A stretch of 64,000 nt of DNA from Calonectria ilicicola (lineage: Eukaryota > Ascomycota > Sordariomycetes > Hypocreales > Nectriaceae): NCBI GenBank assembly GCA_020809705.1, contig CP085834.1, forward strand, positions 558,001 to 622,000, in the 5' to 3' direction. Below the pieces are notes generated by a model. That model had not been told where the DNA came from, did no database searches, and was given only the letters and a program-made list of their open reading frames with translations. This document shows, piece after piece, positions 48,201 to 60,200 of this stretch (position 1 is the first letter of the stretch; each line of letters starts with the position of its first letter). The position numbers were made by a program, and so were the translations under genes.

Positions 48201-49409
48201 ATGGATTTGCAATACGCCATTATATTCTCTAGTGTCACTAGTAACCATGGACTTCTCTGTCATGCTTTTAGCCTTCTCTCAGAAAAGGTTGACAACCATT
48301 CGGTTCTCACAAAAATGTTGAGTTTAATGGCTCTTCAAGGGCATCTAGATTGTCCCAATCAATGTATCCAGAAGGTGCAAGGCCGAGTCAATCATCGGGA
48401 ATTGGTTGCCCTCATCACCAAACGAATTGCTAGTGGAGTTCCCTCTTGGCCTGCTGTTGGACATATTGCAGAACGCGTATGTGATTGCTCTTCGGCGGAG
48501 AGAGCCAAGGGGATCCACGACGATATATTTCAGGTCATAAACTCTGGATATGATGCGAGCATTCACAAATCATTAAGGACCTTTGCACTGGTGTCACGAG
48601 GATCATTCACTCCACAGTCGTTCAAAGAATACTGTGAACAGAAGCAACTGACGGAAGCATCTTTGATATCTGACAGAACTATAACGGGGAAGAGCATTCT
48701 AGAGCTTGAGGTTGAAACAGCCAAACCTGACTCTAGCGGACATTCATATAAGTTTCTTCTGGGGGTACTATCCTCTGTCGACATTGAAGACTATGCTGCT
48801 GAAATTGGAGTGGATCCCGGTGAACTGCAGCTTTTAGCTATGAAGGGCCTGCGACGATCATTACCGATTGGTAATGTAGGAATGATGAGGGAATTACTTC
48901 TGGTGATTCAGATGTTAAATGGCAATGCTGATGGAGAGGACTGCTTGATGGCCGTGCAAGACATCATGACAGATGCAATCGACTACGCTTTGCCGTCTGA
49001 GCATATAAAGTCCTTACTGGAACTTTGTCTTGCCCAGGCAAAGACAATGGTCAATTTCGACCAAATTCGCCGCAAGCTATTCCATGATGCTGTATGCAAG
49101 GGAAATTGGATGTTAGCAAAAGTGTTGACCAATCTCAAACCCCGGCTGAACATGAACGTTACAAATAACAGCAGCATCCAGATATTTCAGCAAGCGCTGG
49201 AGTGCCCAATGTGTCATATTGACAAACTTCCTAACGACGGGCCAATAGAAGGCCGCGTTTGCGAACCGGGCCAAAGGTTTCTCTTTTGCAGAAACACCAA
49301 AAGCCCGGCCAGAGTCGTATTGCAAAACAACCTCTTACAGGCAGGGGAAAAAGATGAGTATTTTGAGATACTCCAGAATGTATTCAACGATACGATGAAT
49401 CAAAGATAG
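45208..49409 (+). CDS. DUF7708-NACHT STAND NTPase
   Basis: NLR-like STAND protein, 1295 residues; this family includes fungal self/non-self and incompatibility proteins. Exons 45208-45696, 45738-45942, 45996-46256, 46309-46485, 46539-46563, 46620-47219 and 47279-49409 join in frame. The N-terminal DUF7708-type domain spans about 75-230 (PALIWGSVKVTFL, RFSEYQSLF). A charged coiled region follows at about 235-300. NACHT Walker A GRIGTGKS is at 376-383, built from a 25-nt microexon. Walker B WFIILDGIDEC is at about 477-487, followed by the winged-helix part with IRFAHHSIREFLL. The 700-residue C-terminal region has no recognisable WD40, TPR or ankyrin repeats and may hold diverged helical repeats. 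A Cys-pair motif ECPMCHI lies near the end. The start is uncertain; Met at 45328 is an alternative. Confidence 0.85.
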
Positions 49410-51219
49410 GATTTGAACCTGACACAGGAATCTATGAGAGTACAAAGGTCATCAAGGTATACACCTCAGATAAATATCTTTAAATCATCTTAATAAAGCA
49501 GAGTGGCGCTTGCCCTATAAAAGATAATTGATGGCAGAGGAAGAAAAAAAATTTTTTCCTGAAAGCGCAAGTTTCTGTTTTCTCCCCCGCTGACACAAAT
49601 GATGAAAGAATGGTACAATGTCACAAAATCCTTGTTATTAATCATGGTTGTGGGTCCAGCACCCCGCACTGAGATGGTATGCACGAGGACGCTGATGTGA
49701 GACAGCTGACTCCGATAAATTTCTGTACATGCTGTGGTTACAAAATTACATGTCTTACAAAATGCACATACCATTGACCTATGAAATCCTCGTCACAAAG
49801 AAAATTGTGGGTTGGGGTGGAGATGGTTAGTTGTGTTTTTGGATGAATTAGAAAATATTGAGGTCGAGCTCAGAAGCTTGATTGCGACCCATTGTCACCG
49901 AGTCCATTTTAGACTGCGATTCCGTGAACAAAGCAGATTATTGCGATATATTAAACACAATTGAGTCAATTAATTATTATTTGTGTGGGCTTTAAAAATG
50001 TCCCAAGTATGAAGAGTGAAAAGTTAGCACAGGGACAAGGAATGGCAAGGTGGAGACAATGACAAGGCGACCGCTCCAAAACAGCATGGAGATGGAATTG
50101 TGGCGTCAATAAAAGATGATGGCAGCATGTGTATTTATGATGTCAGGACACCTAAGCTGTAGGCTGTAGTAAGGTTCAGGAACCCGTTGAAGTAATCTCG
50201 ATCAATGCCAAAGGTTAAGCATGAAGCTCATTGTATCCATGTCTCTTTTTTTTTTTTTCTTTTTGTCTCTTATTTTCTACTCGCCCTCCATAGGCCGTGC
50301 CAAGATCTATAGTTCCCATCTCGGCTTAACAGCAGCCCTTCAAAACTAAGGTGAAATTTGAATACCAGTCGACGGGTGCATATATAGCAAGATATTCATG
50401 AACAACCACGTGGGCCTGCTGCGAGCTCAGAGGTGCTGTGAAAATTTTTCAAGGTTATACGATGCACGTATAAGGCATTTACCTTAGTCTACTCGCATAG
50501 GGCCGAATTTTAATTCTGCCGACATTGCGCCAGATTTACTTTTGAGGGCGATGTTGTGATTGGCCTATGCTCACTTCTATGATACATGGAACTCATTGAG
50601 TTCCTTGGTGATTTCCAAGTGCACAATACTGTGGCTTTGTACCGTATTTCCATTACTAATAAAAACCCAATGGTGCATTTTAAAGCCAGGGGTCAATACT
50701 AATAATAATGTGAATTTATTTGTGTTGCTTCCGGGACAGCCCGTTTGCATACTTACCATACGACGCTAACGGACTAGACTGTCCGGATCCAAAAGGCTGC
50801 GATCCATCCAGCCACTGTTACCTTCACACATACTTTGACCGTCGGAGATCAACAAATAATAAACCAATCACAAAATTCGTAGCGTGTCGTGCAAGCGCCA
50901 CACAAGGTCTAATGAAAAAATGTGTCTCTGCTCACGAGACTACTGGGGCTTCGAGCAATGATCCAATATGAGGTGCTTAAGACCGCAACTGGCCACGCTG
51001 GTCTCAGAAAACACGGCGATCCCCGTGGTATAGATAAGAAGAATCCGAATGCAATTCGTTTTACGTCGTCCAGCCCCTATCTCCTTTATCTTCTTATCAT
51101 AATCATAATTCCAGCGAAGTATGATACGGCTCGAAGAGATAACTGATCCTGACGCTAATGTGACTTGGCAGGTAGGCGTGGCGAAAGACGGCCCTGACAC
51201 TCACTCTTATCAATTCAAA
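49410..51219. other. NRPS upstream region
   Basis: 1.8 kb without a credible gene. It contains a T-run near 50246-50259. The frame of the NRPS is open upstream to an ATG at 51121, so the last 100 bases may be coding. No candidate promoter motif stands out by eye. Confidence 0.4.
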
Positions 51220-54200
51220 ATGACCATCAACGACCGACCTAAGACAACCCGCCAGCAGAATGGGGAGGGCGCCCACCAAAATGCATCGGATAACAAAAAG
51301 CATGTGCCTGCGCTGGAGAAAAAGGAGACAGGGCGGTCTGGTACCACTGTCGAGATGGTCACAGCTCAAGACCTAGACAGGATCTGGGCATGGAATGGCA
51401 CTGTCCCATCGACCGTGAACCGATATGTGGATGAGTTGATTGAGGAGACGGTCAAGGCCGACCCCGATGCATTGGCTATTTGTGCGTGGGATGGTGAAAT
51501 TACCTACGGCCAATTGGACGATTTCGCAACCCGGCTGGCAGGTCGGCTTGTCGCCGAAGGAGTTGTGGATGGCCAAATCGTCCCACTCTGTTTTAACAAG
51601 TCAAAATGGACTACAGTAGCGATACTAGCCGTTCTTAAGGCTGGCGGAGCCTTTGTGCTACTCGATTCTTCACTACCCGAGAAGAGAAACCGCTCCATCG
51701 TGGAGCAAATAGGGACCAGTATCATTCTAGCTGCTCCCTCAAGCGCGGACCTGGGCGCGCAGCTATGCAGCAAAGTTGTGCAAGTTCACCAGGACTTTAT
51801 TGAGAGCCTCCCTCATTTCGTACAACCAAGGTCCAAGACGCGTCCGGACCCATCGGTTAGTCCGATGTACGCCATCTTCACGTCGGGTAGCACTGGTATC
51901 CCCAAGTGCGCAGTTTTGACGCACAGCAGTGGTGCTTCTGCCATTATGCACCAAATTGAACCCATTGGCTTTAGAAAAGACTCGAGAGTTTTTGATTTCT
52001 CGTCGTATGCGTTTGATGCATCAGTCCACAATGTCATCTCTACTCTTCTCTCGGGCGGATGCCTATGTGTGCCGTCAGAAAAGGATCGTCTAGACAATGT
52101 GAACAAAGCCATGGCATCACTGCGTGCTACTATTGTGGATGTGACACCAACAGTATCCCGTCTTTTGGACCCAAACATGCTACCTGACCTAAAGACTCTC
52201 ATTCTCCTTGGTGAAGCAGTCCGTGCGACAGATGCTTCGCGGTGGCAAGGAAAGGTTAACTTCGTCAATGCTTACGGACCGTGTGAGTGTACTCCAATAA
52301 GTACTGTGAACATTGATGCAAGCAATCCCGAGGAGGCTACCAGTATTGGAAAGGCAGTTGGAGCAGTCACTTGGGTCGTTGACCCCGAAAACTACAACCG
52401 CTTGGTGCCTCCGGGGTGTATTGGTGAACTACTACTTGAAGGGCCGCTTGTGGGACGCGGCTATTTAAATAACCCCGAGAAAACAGCACAAGCATTTGTT
52501 GACACCCCGACATGGCTGCGGCAAGGGACTCGGAGCTGGCCAGGACGCGAGGCAAGGCTATATAGGACCGGAGACCTGGTCCAGTACAGGGATGATGGGA
52601 GCCTTCGATACATTGGCCGCAAGGACACACAAGTGAAAATTCGCGGACGGCGAATTGAGTTGGAAGAAATTGAGATTCAGGTACAGCAATGCGTGCCAGA
52701 AATTGCAACAGTTGTGGCTGAGGTGATAACCCCCAAAGGCACAAATTCACAACCGATGCTGGTGGCATTCGTCTTGAAGAAGGCTGGGACCGTGAGGTCT
52801 CAAGCTAGTTCAGAGCTTACGATATTTGAGATATCTCAAGTGTCGAAGGACGAGTTAGCTAATCATTTACCGTCTTACATGATACCAGCAGCGTTTTTGC
52901 TGCTTGATCACTTACCTAAAACAGCTACCGCCAAGACAGACCGCAAGACCCTGCGCGAGATGGGTGCTCAGCTCACAATCCAACAGCTAGCGTCAGCTCT
53001 CACCAATGGCTCAGAGGAAAAGAGGCAGCCAACGACAAATATTGAGATTCAAATGCAAAAGATATGGTGCGAAATCCTCGGACTCGAGCTGGACATGATT
53101 GGAGCGGATGACAGCTTCCTGAAACTCGGAGGTGACTCCTTTGCGGCGATGAAAGTGGTGGCCGCCGCCCGTGAGCTTTACTTCGAGTTAACTGTGGCCG
53201 ATATCATGCAATATCCAGCCCTGAATCAGGTAGCAAGCCGAGCCAAGCCCCTCAACAACGCTGGCCTAGAGAGGGTAGCTCCGTTTAGCCTTCTTGGTGC
53301 GAAACCTGTTGCGCGTGCGGTGTTGGAACGGATTGTCTCCCAATACCAATTCGACCAGAACATCATCCAGGATATATATCCTTGTTCACCTCTCCAAGAA
53401 GGCCTCATGTCGCTCTCGATGAAGCGTCCTGGAGACTACGTTCTCCAGGCTGTTTTAGACCTGTCGCCCAATGTCAACATTCAAGCCTTGCGTACAGCGT
53501 GGGAAGAGGTCGTCCGCTCAATGCCCCTGTTGCGCACAACCTTTTTAATGGATCCTCATTACGATCTTTTGCAAATCGTTCTTGATGAAGCCATCACATG
53601 GCGTGAGGTGAGCTCATTGGACGCGTATCTAGAAGACGACAAGAAGCAGCCAATGGATTCCAAAAAGCCATTCACAAGATTTGCTCTCGTCAAGGATGTT
53701 GCAGGCAACTATACACACCTCGTCTGGACCGTGCACCATGCTCTATACGATGCATGGACACTACCGCTTATTACAAATGCAGTTGACCAGGCATATAAGG
53801 GGTATGCAGTGAAGTTCCAAGGGGAGTTCCAGGCCTTTATTAAATATACGCGAGGCCAAGATGAAGCCCAGGTGGAGAATTACTGGAAAAATGCATTGGC
53901 CAACTGCGAGAGTATACCTTTTCCTGCTCGGAATATCTCAGAGCAGGATCGCGCGACCTGTAGCATCGTTGAGCACCGTATGCCCGTCCCATCTTTGTCA
54001 GATACTGATGTTACTATCTCTACGCTTCTTCGCGGTGCGTGGGCGCTAGTCGCTAGTAATATGACGAATTCCGACGACGTTGTATTTGGTCTGATAGTTG
54101 CTGGGAGGAACGCCCCAGTGGCGGGTATTCATCAAATGGCGGCTCCCACAATAGCTACTGTGCCGCTGCGCGTTAACGCGTCAAAGGATCAAACGATTTC

Positions 54201-57200
54201 TCAGTTCACGAGCAATATACAACGCCAAGGCGTTGACATGATCCCCTTTGAGCAGACTGGACTTCAGCACATCTCCAAATTCTCCTCTGACTGCCAACGA
54301 GCTTGCATGTTCGAGACATTACTTGTTATCCGACCCCAAGAGCAGGAACACCAGACTGTGCTGGGTACATGGCATGACGATGATCGCAGCGAGCGGTTCA
54401 ACACTTATGGGCTCACTGTTGAAGTCCAGCTTGGTGCCGAAACCATGTTGATCAGGGCAATGTACAATCCGAACATGTTGGAGCCGTGGATTGCCAAGAA
54501 GCTAGTTACTCGCCTAGAACGCGTGGTGCTCCAACTCAGCCACCCAGGCGCTGCAAAGCACATCGGCGATATTCAAATGCTCACTGGCGAGGATCTGAAA
54601 CAGATCTGGGATTGGAACCGAACAGTTCCCCCAACGATTAACCGATATGTGGATGAAATGGTTGAGGATCGTGTGCAAGCCAACCCCGATGCGCCAGCTG
54701 TGTGCGCATGGGACGGTGAACTTACATACGGCGAACTGAATCGTCTTGCACAGCGTCTAGCTAGCCGGCTCATTGAGGTAGGGATTGAGCCAGATGCGAT
54801 TGTCCCGCTGTGCTTTGAGAAGTCCATGTGGACGCCAGTAGCAGCGTTGGCTGTGTTGAAGGCTGGTGCGGCCTTTGTGCTACTGGATCCATCCTTGCCA
54901 GAGCAGAGACTACAAACCATTGTTCATCAAGTCAAAGCACAGACGGTACTATCATCGGCTGGCAAGGTTGCCCTCAGCTTGCGACTTTGCTCCTCTGTTA
55001 TCCAAGTAAGCGGGGATGCCATAGAACGGATGAACACGGATATCAAGGTGCAGCACCGCGCAAGACCGTCATCTGCTTCCATGTACGTTGTGTTCACATC
55101 TGGAAGCACCGGTGTTCCAAAGGGTGCCGTTCTCACACATGCAAACTTTTGCTCGAATTTCGAGCATCAGGCAAAGTTACTAGGCTTCACTCGGAGCTCA
55201 AGAGTATTCGACTTTGCTTCCTATTCCTTTGACATTGCTGTGGAGAATGTCTTCATTACGTTGTCAATGGGAGGCTGCCTCTGCATCCCGTCTGATGCAG
55301 ATCGCAAGGACAATATTGAGGGGGCGATGGCATCGATGCGTGTCACACTTGCTGACTTCACTCCGTCCGTTGCACGACTTCTGAAACCTTCTGCACTCCC
55401 AACACTCGAGACACTGGTTCTTGGTGGCGAGGCTGTATGCGCCGACGACGTGGTGCCATGGTGGGGTAAGGTGCGTGTAGTCAATGGATATGGCCCGGCC
55501 GAATGCACTATCACCAGTACTATCAATAACTCTGCATCGACCCCTCAGGAAATCAGTAACATCGGCAAGGGCGTTGGACTGGTCACATGGGTGGTCGACC
55601 CAGAAGATCACCAGAGGTTGCTACCGCCAGGATGCACTGGTGAGCTGCTCTTGGAAGGTCCTCTGGTCGGAAAGGGTTACTTGGGTGAGCCTGAGAAGAC
55701 CGCTGCCGCTTTTATTAAAGATCCCGTCTGGTTATTGAAAGGTCTTTCTGAAGGCGCCGGTCGCCAGGGCAGATTATATAAAACGGGAGACCTGGTTAAA
55801 TACAACAGCAACGGAACGTTTAGCTTTTTGGGCCGCAAGGATGCTCAACTCAAGATTCACGGACAGAGGGTCGATCCCGGAGAAATCGAGCACTGGATAC
55901 AAGAATACATGCCAGAAGCCGATCTGGTTGCGGTAGAAGTCGTAACGCCTCAGGGGGACAACGCGAGCCCCATGCTGGCTGCATTCGTTCAGGCCATCGA
56001 TGGAAACTCGAAACCAGATGCTGTCGACATTCTTCAGATTCCCGCGGAACTCGTGAGAAGGCTTTCGGGTCGGTTGCCCAGCTACATGATACCATCCGTA
56101 TTCTTCGCCGCCAAGAAGCTGCCACTGACTCCGACGGGAAAGACTAACCGGAAAAGACTGCGCGAGATTGGCGCGTCATTCTCTGCCCAGATGCTGGCTG
56201 ATGCAAAGACAGCACAGGCAGGACCAAGACGTATGCCAACAACAGCCAATGAGTACCAAATACAGCAGATATGGGCGCGAGTGCTTGGTATTGAAGCATC
56301 ATCTATCGGATTGGATGATAGCTTCATCCAATTGGGTGGTGATTCGATTTCTGCAATGAAGATCGTCGCCCTAGCCCGCAACATTGGTCTTGAGCTGTCA
56401 GTCGCAAATATATTCCAAAGTTCGACTCTCTACCACTTGGCAGGTCAAGCTCGCAGTTCAATCCACCAAGTAAAGCCCGTGGAGCCGTTTTCTCTACTAG
56501 GAAGCGAATGCGATCTCAAGTCTTTACTGCGTGACATCTCAGCCCAGTACAAGCTCGAACCACATGCCATCCAGGATGTCTTCCCATGTACTCCGCTTCA
56601 AGAGGGATTGATGTCGCTAACAATGAGACGTCCTGGAGACTACATCTTGCAGGGCGTCATAGAACTGCCAGAGGATGCCAATTTTAATGACTTCCGCAAT
56701 GCCTGGGGCGAAGTGGCCCGAAAGGTGCCCACTTTGCGCACGCGCATTGTGCAACACGACACCTTTGGTATGCTACAGGTGGTTCTGGACGAAGAAATCG
56801 CTTGGGTTGAAGCTACTGGCCTTGATGCATATCTCGATGCTAACAAAGGTCATACCATGCAAATTGGCCAACCCCTCACCGAATACGCACTCATCGAGGA
56901 TCAGACCGGTTCTGAGCGCTGGTTTGTGTGGACAATTCATCACGCGCTATACGACGGTTGGTCCATGTCCTTGATCATGGATTCAGCTAGCCGCGCCTAC
57001 CAAGGCCAGGCCATTGAACAGGGACCACAGTTCCAGACATTTGTCAAATATGTTCTAGATCAATCTCAGGACAGGGCAACGGACTATTGGGTTAAAGCTC
57101 TCCAAGGCTGCGACGCTGCGCCATTTCCGTCGCCACGATCGTCTGTGGAGACGCCCAAGGCAGACAGCATTGTCGAGCATTCCATCCCCTATACCGAGAA

Positions 57201-60200
57201 GCAGAGTCTTGGCATCACCACGTCTACCCTCATTCGCGCAGCTTGGGCGCTTATTGCTTCCCAGATGACGGATTCCAATGACGTTGTCTTTGGCGTAACA
57301 GTATCTGGAAGGAATGCGCCTGTGCCCGGCATGGACAACATCACAGGTCCCACAATTGCTACCGTTCCTGTCAGAATCCAACTATCCAAAAATGAAAGCA
57401 TCTTGGACTATCTGCAACGGATTAACAACCAAGCGATCGACATGATTCCTTTTGAGCAGACAGGTATTCAGAGCATAGCCAAGATGTGCGCCGACAATCA
57501 GAAGGCATGTAGGTTTCAAACTTTGCTTGTCGTGCAGCCCCAGAGTACTGCTGAAGCCGAAGATGTGCTGGGCGAATGGAAGGATTATAGCCAAACACAG
57601 CAGTTCAATACGTATGGTCTCATGGTCGAAGTATTCCTGGAAGGGGATAAGTTGACCGCAAAAGCAAGCTTTGATTCGCACATCATTGAACCTTGGGTGG
57701 TTCACAAGTTGCTCGGTCGCCTCGGATCCATCCTGCAGCAGTTCAGCTCATTTTCTCCAGAAGAAACACTGAATGGCATGGATATGCTCACTGCAGAGGA
57801 CGTTGATGAGATATGGAATTGGAATGAGACGGTCCCTCAGCCAGCGGATATCTGTGTGCACCAATTGATGCAGGAGAAGGCTGCAGCCCAGCCAGACGCA
57901 ATGGCAATCTGTGCCTGGGATGGTGAGATAACCTACGGCGAATTGGATAAGTTGTCAACTCAGTTGGCCCGACATCTCGTCAGTGCTGGTGTTCGGCCAG
58001 GTACATTCGTCCCGATATGCATTGAAAAGTCCAAATGGACAACAGTCGCAATTCTGGCTACGATGAAAGCGGGTGGAGCATTCGTGTTGCTGGAACACTC
58101 CCTGCCTATGCAGCGTTTACAGAGCATGGTGGAGAAACTGCGTCCCCAATTGATCATTTCATCTCCTTTGAACCATTCCATTAGTTCAAAGCTTTGTGGG
58201 AATGTCATGGTCATTGATACCGAGCTGTTCCACCAAGACCAGGTGAAGACAGCAGAAAAGCTTCCAGCGCCAAGCCTCGACTCCATCAACTACGTCATCT
58301 TCACATCAGGTACCACAGGTGTCCCCAAGGGAGCCCTTATCAATCATCGGAACTCAGCCTCAGCTATGCAGCATCAGTCTAGCGTGTTGGGCTATAATAG
58401 TGGGACAAGACTTTACGACTTCTCGTCATATAGCTTTGATGTTTCAATCCTCGCCGTTTTTGCCGTTTTGACAACAGGTGGCTGCCTTTGCGTGCCAACT
58501 GATGATGGACGCAAGAATGATCTGACGGGAAGCATCAAATCTCTCAAGGCTAATTCCCTGTGGCTCACCCCGTCAGTCACGAGACTCCTCTCTCCAGAAG
58601 ATCTGCCCAGCGTGAGATCCATGGTTCTAGGTGGAGAAGCAGTCAGTGTCGCAGATGTTCAGCCATGGTGGGGGCGTGTCTCGTCATCATACGGTCCTTG
58701 TGAGTGCACCCCAGCGACAATGGGCACGCCTTACCCGTCTAGCCCTGATGACGCCGTTCGCCTAGGCAAGGGCCTTGGTGTGAATACTTGGGTAGTAGAC
58801 CCCGAGGATCACAATTCCCTTCTACCACTAGGATGTGTCGGTGAGCTCGTACTTGAAGGTCCCCTCGTTGGTGTTGGCTATCTTGATGAACCAGAAAAGA
58901 CGGCAGCTGCATTCATTGAAAATCCCAAATGGTTGTTGCAAGGCTCTGCCTCGACTGAGGGCCGCAGTGGTCGATTGTATAAGACAGGCGATCTCGTCCG
59001 CTACTCTCAGGACGGAAGCTTATCATTCATCGGCCGCAAGGATGGACAGGTCAAAATCCGCGGCCAGCGAGTGGAGCCAGCAGATATTGAGTCTCATATT
59101 CTCCAAAGCATGCCTGAGCTCTCCCAGGTTGTAGTTGACATCATTGTTCCGAGAGGAGAGGACTCAAGCCCGGCTCTTGTCGCGTTCCTCCAGAAAGATG
59201 AGCATGCCACCACACAAGTCAAAGACTCTAGCAACTCCCATGCAGAAGGGGCTGAGATTATGGCGATACCTACAGACGTCAGGAGCAAGCTAGCCAAGGT
59301 TCTGCCCCGTTACATGATCCCCACAGCCTTTTTCTCCCTCCCCAAGCTTCCGTTGGGTGCCACTGGCAAAATGGACCGGAGACGACTTCGTGACATCGGA
59401 TCGAGCTTCTCCAACCAGCAGCTTGCAGAGGTTCAAACGGATGTATCTGGGCCAAAGAGAGCACCGGAGAGTGATATGGAACGCCAGATTCAAGACATTT
59501 GGGCACATGTGCTGAAGATTGAACCAGCCAAGATCGGCATCGACGATGGCTTCCTCCAGCTGGGCGGTGACTCGATCGCGGCGATGAAAGCTGTTGGCAA
59601 AGCACGGCAGCAAGGACTCAATTTCACCGTTGCAGACATCTTTACATGTCCCACATTATCCCATCTGGCAAAGACAGCTGGCCACGTGGTAAACGCAGAT
59701 GTAGAGCATATTGATGCTTTCTCACTGCTGAGCAAAGATACAGATGATGTTTCGGCGCTGATCAAGGATGTGTCGTCTCGTTTCCAAATGGACGCGTCCA
59801 AAATCCAAGACGCGTATCCCTGCACGCCCCTCCAAGAAGGTCTGCTCTCATTGACGCTAAAGAGTCCCGGCGATTACGTCATGCAAGCTACCCTAGAGCT
59901 CTCGCAAGAGATATCTGAGAAACGATTCCGCCATGCTTGGGAGAAGGTCGCACAACAAATGCCCATCTTGCGTACAAGGATTGTCCCGGATAAAAATCAT
60001 GGACTGCTACAGGTTGTTTTGAACGAGAGCATTGATTGGGTCGAGACTGAAGACTTGGGTTCGTATCTTAAGAGTGATGGCCAGCATGCTATGAAGCTTG
60101 GTCAACGACTTTCTCGGTATGCAATCGTAAAAAGTAATGTGGGGACTAGCCGATTCTTTGTATGGACAGTACATCACGCTTTGTATGATGGCTGGTCCAT

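Noticed and set aside
49405..49425. Reverse-strand GGTTCAAATCC resembling a tRNA T-arm
   Set aside because: The flanking bases do not form a T-stem, and the site overlaps the 3' end of the NACHT coding sequence.
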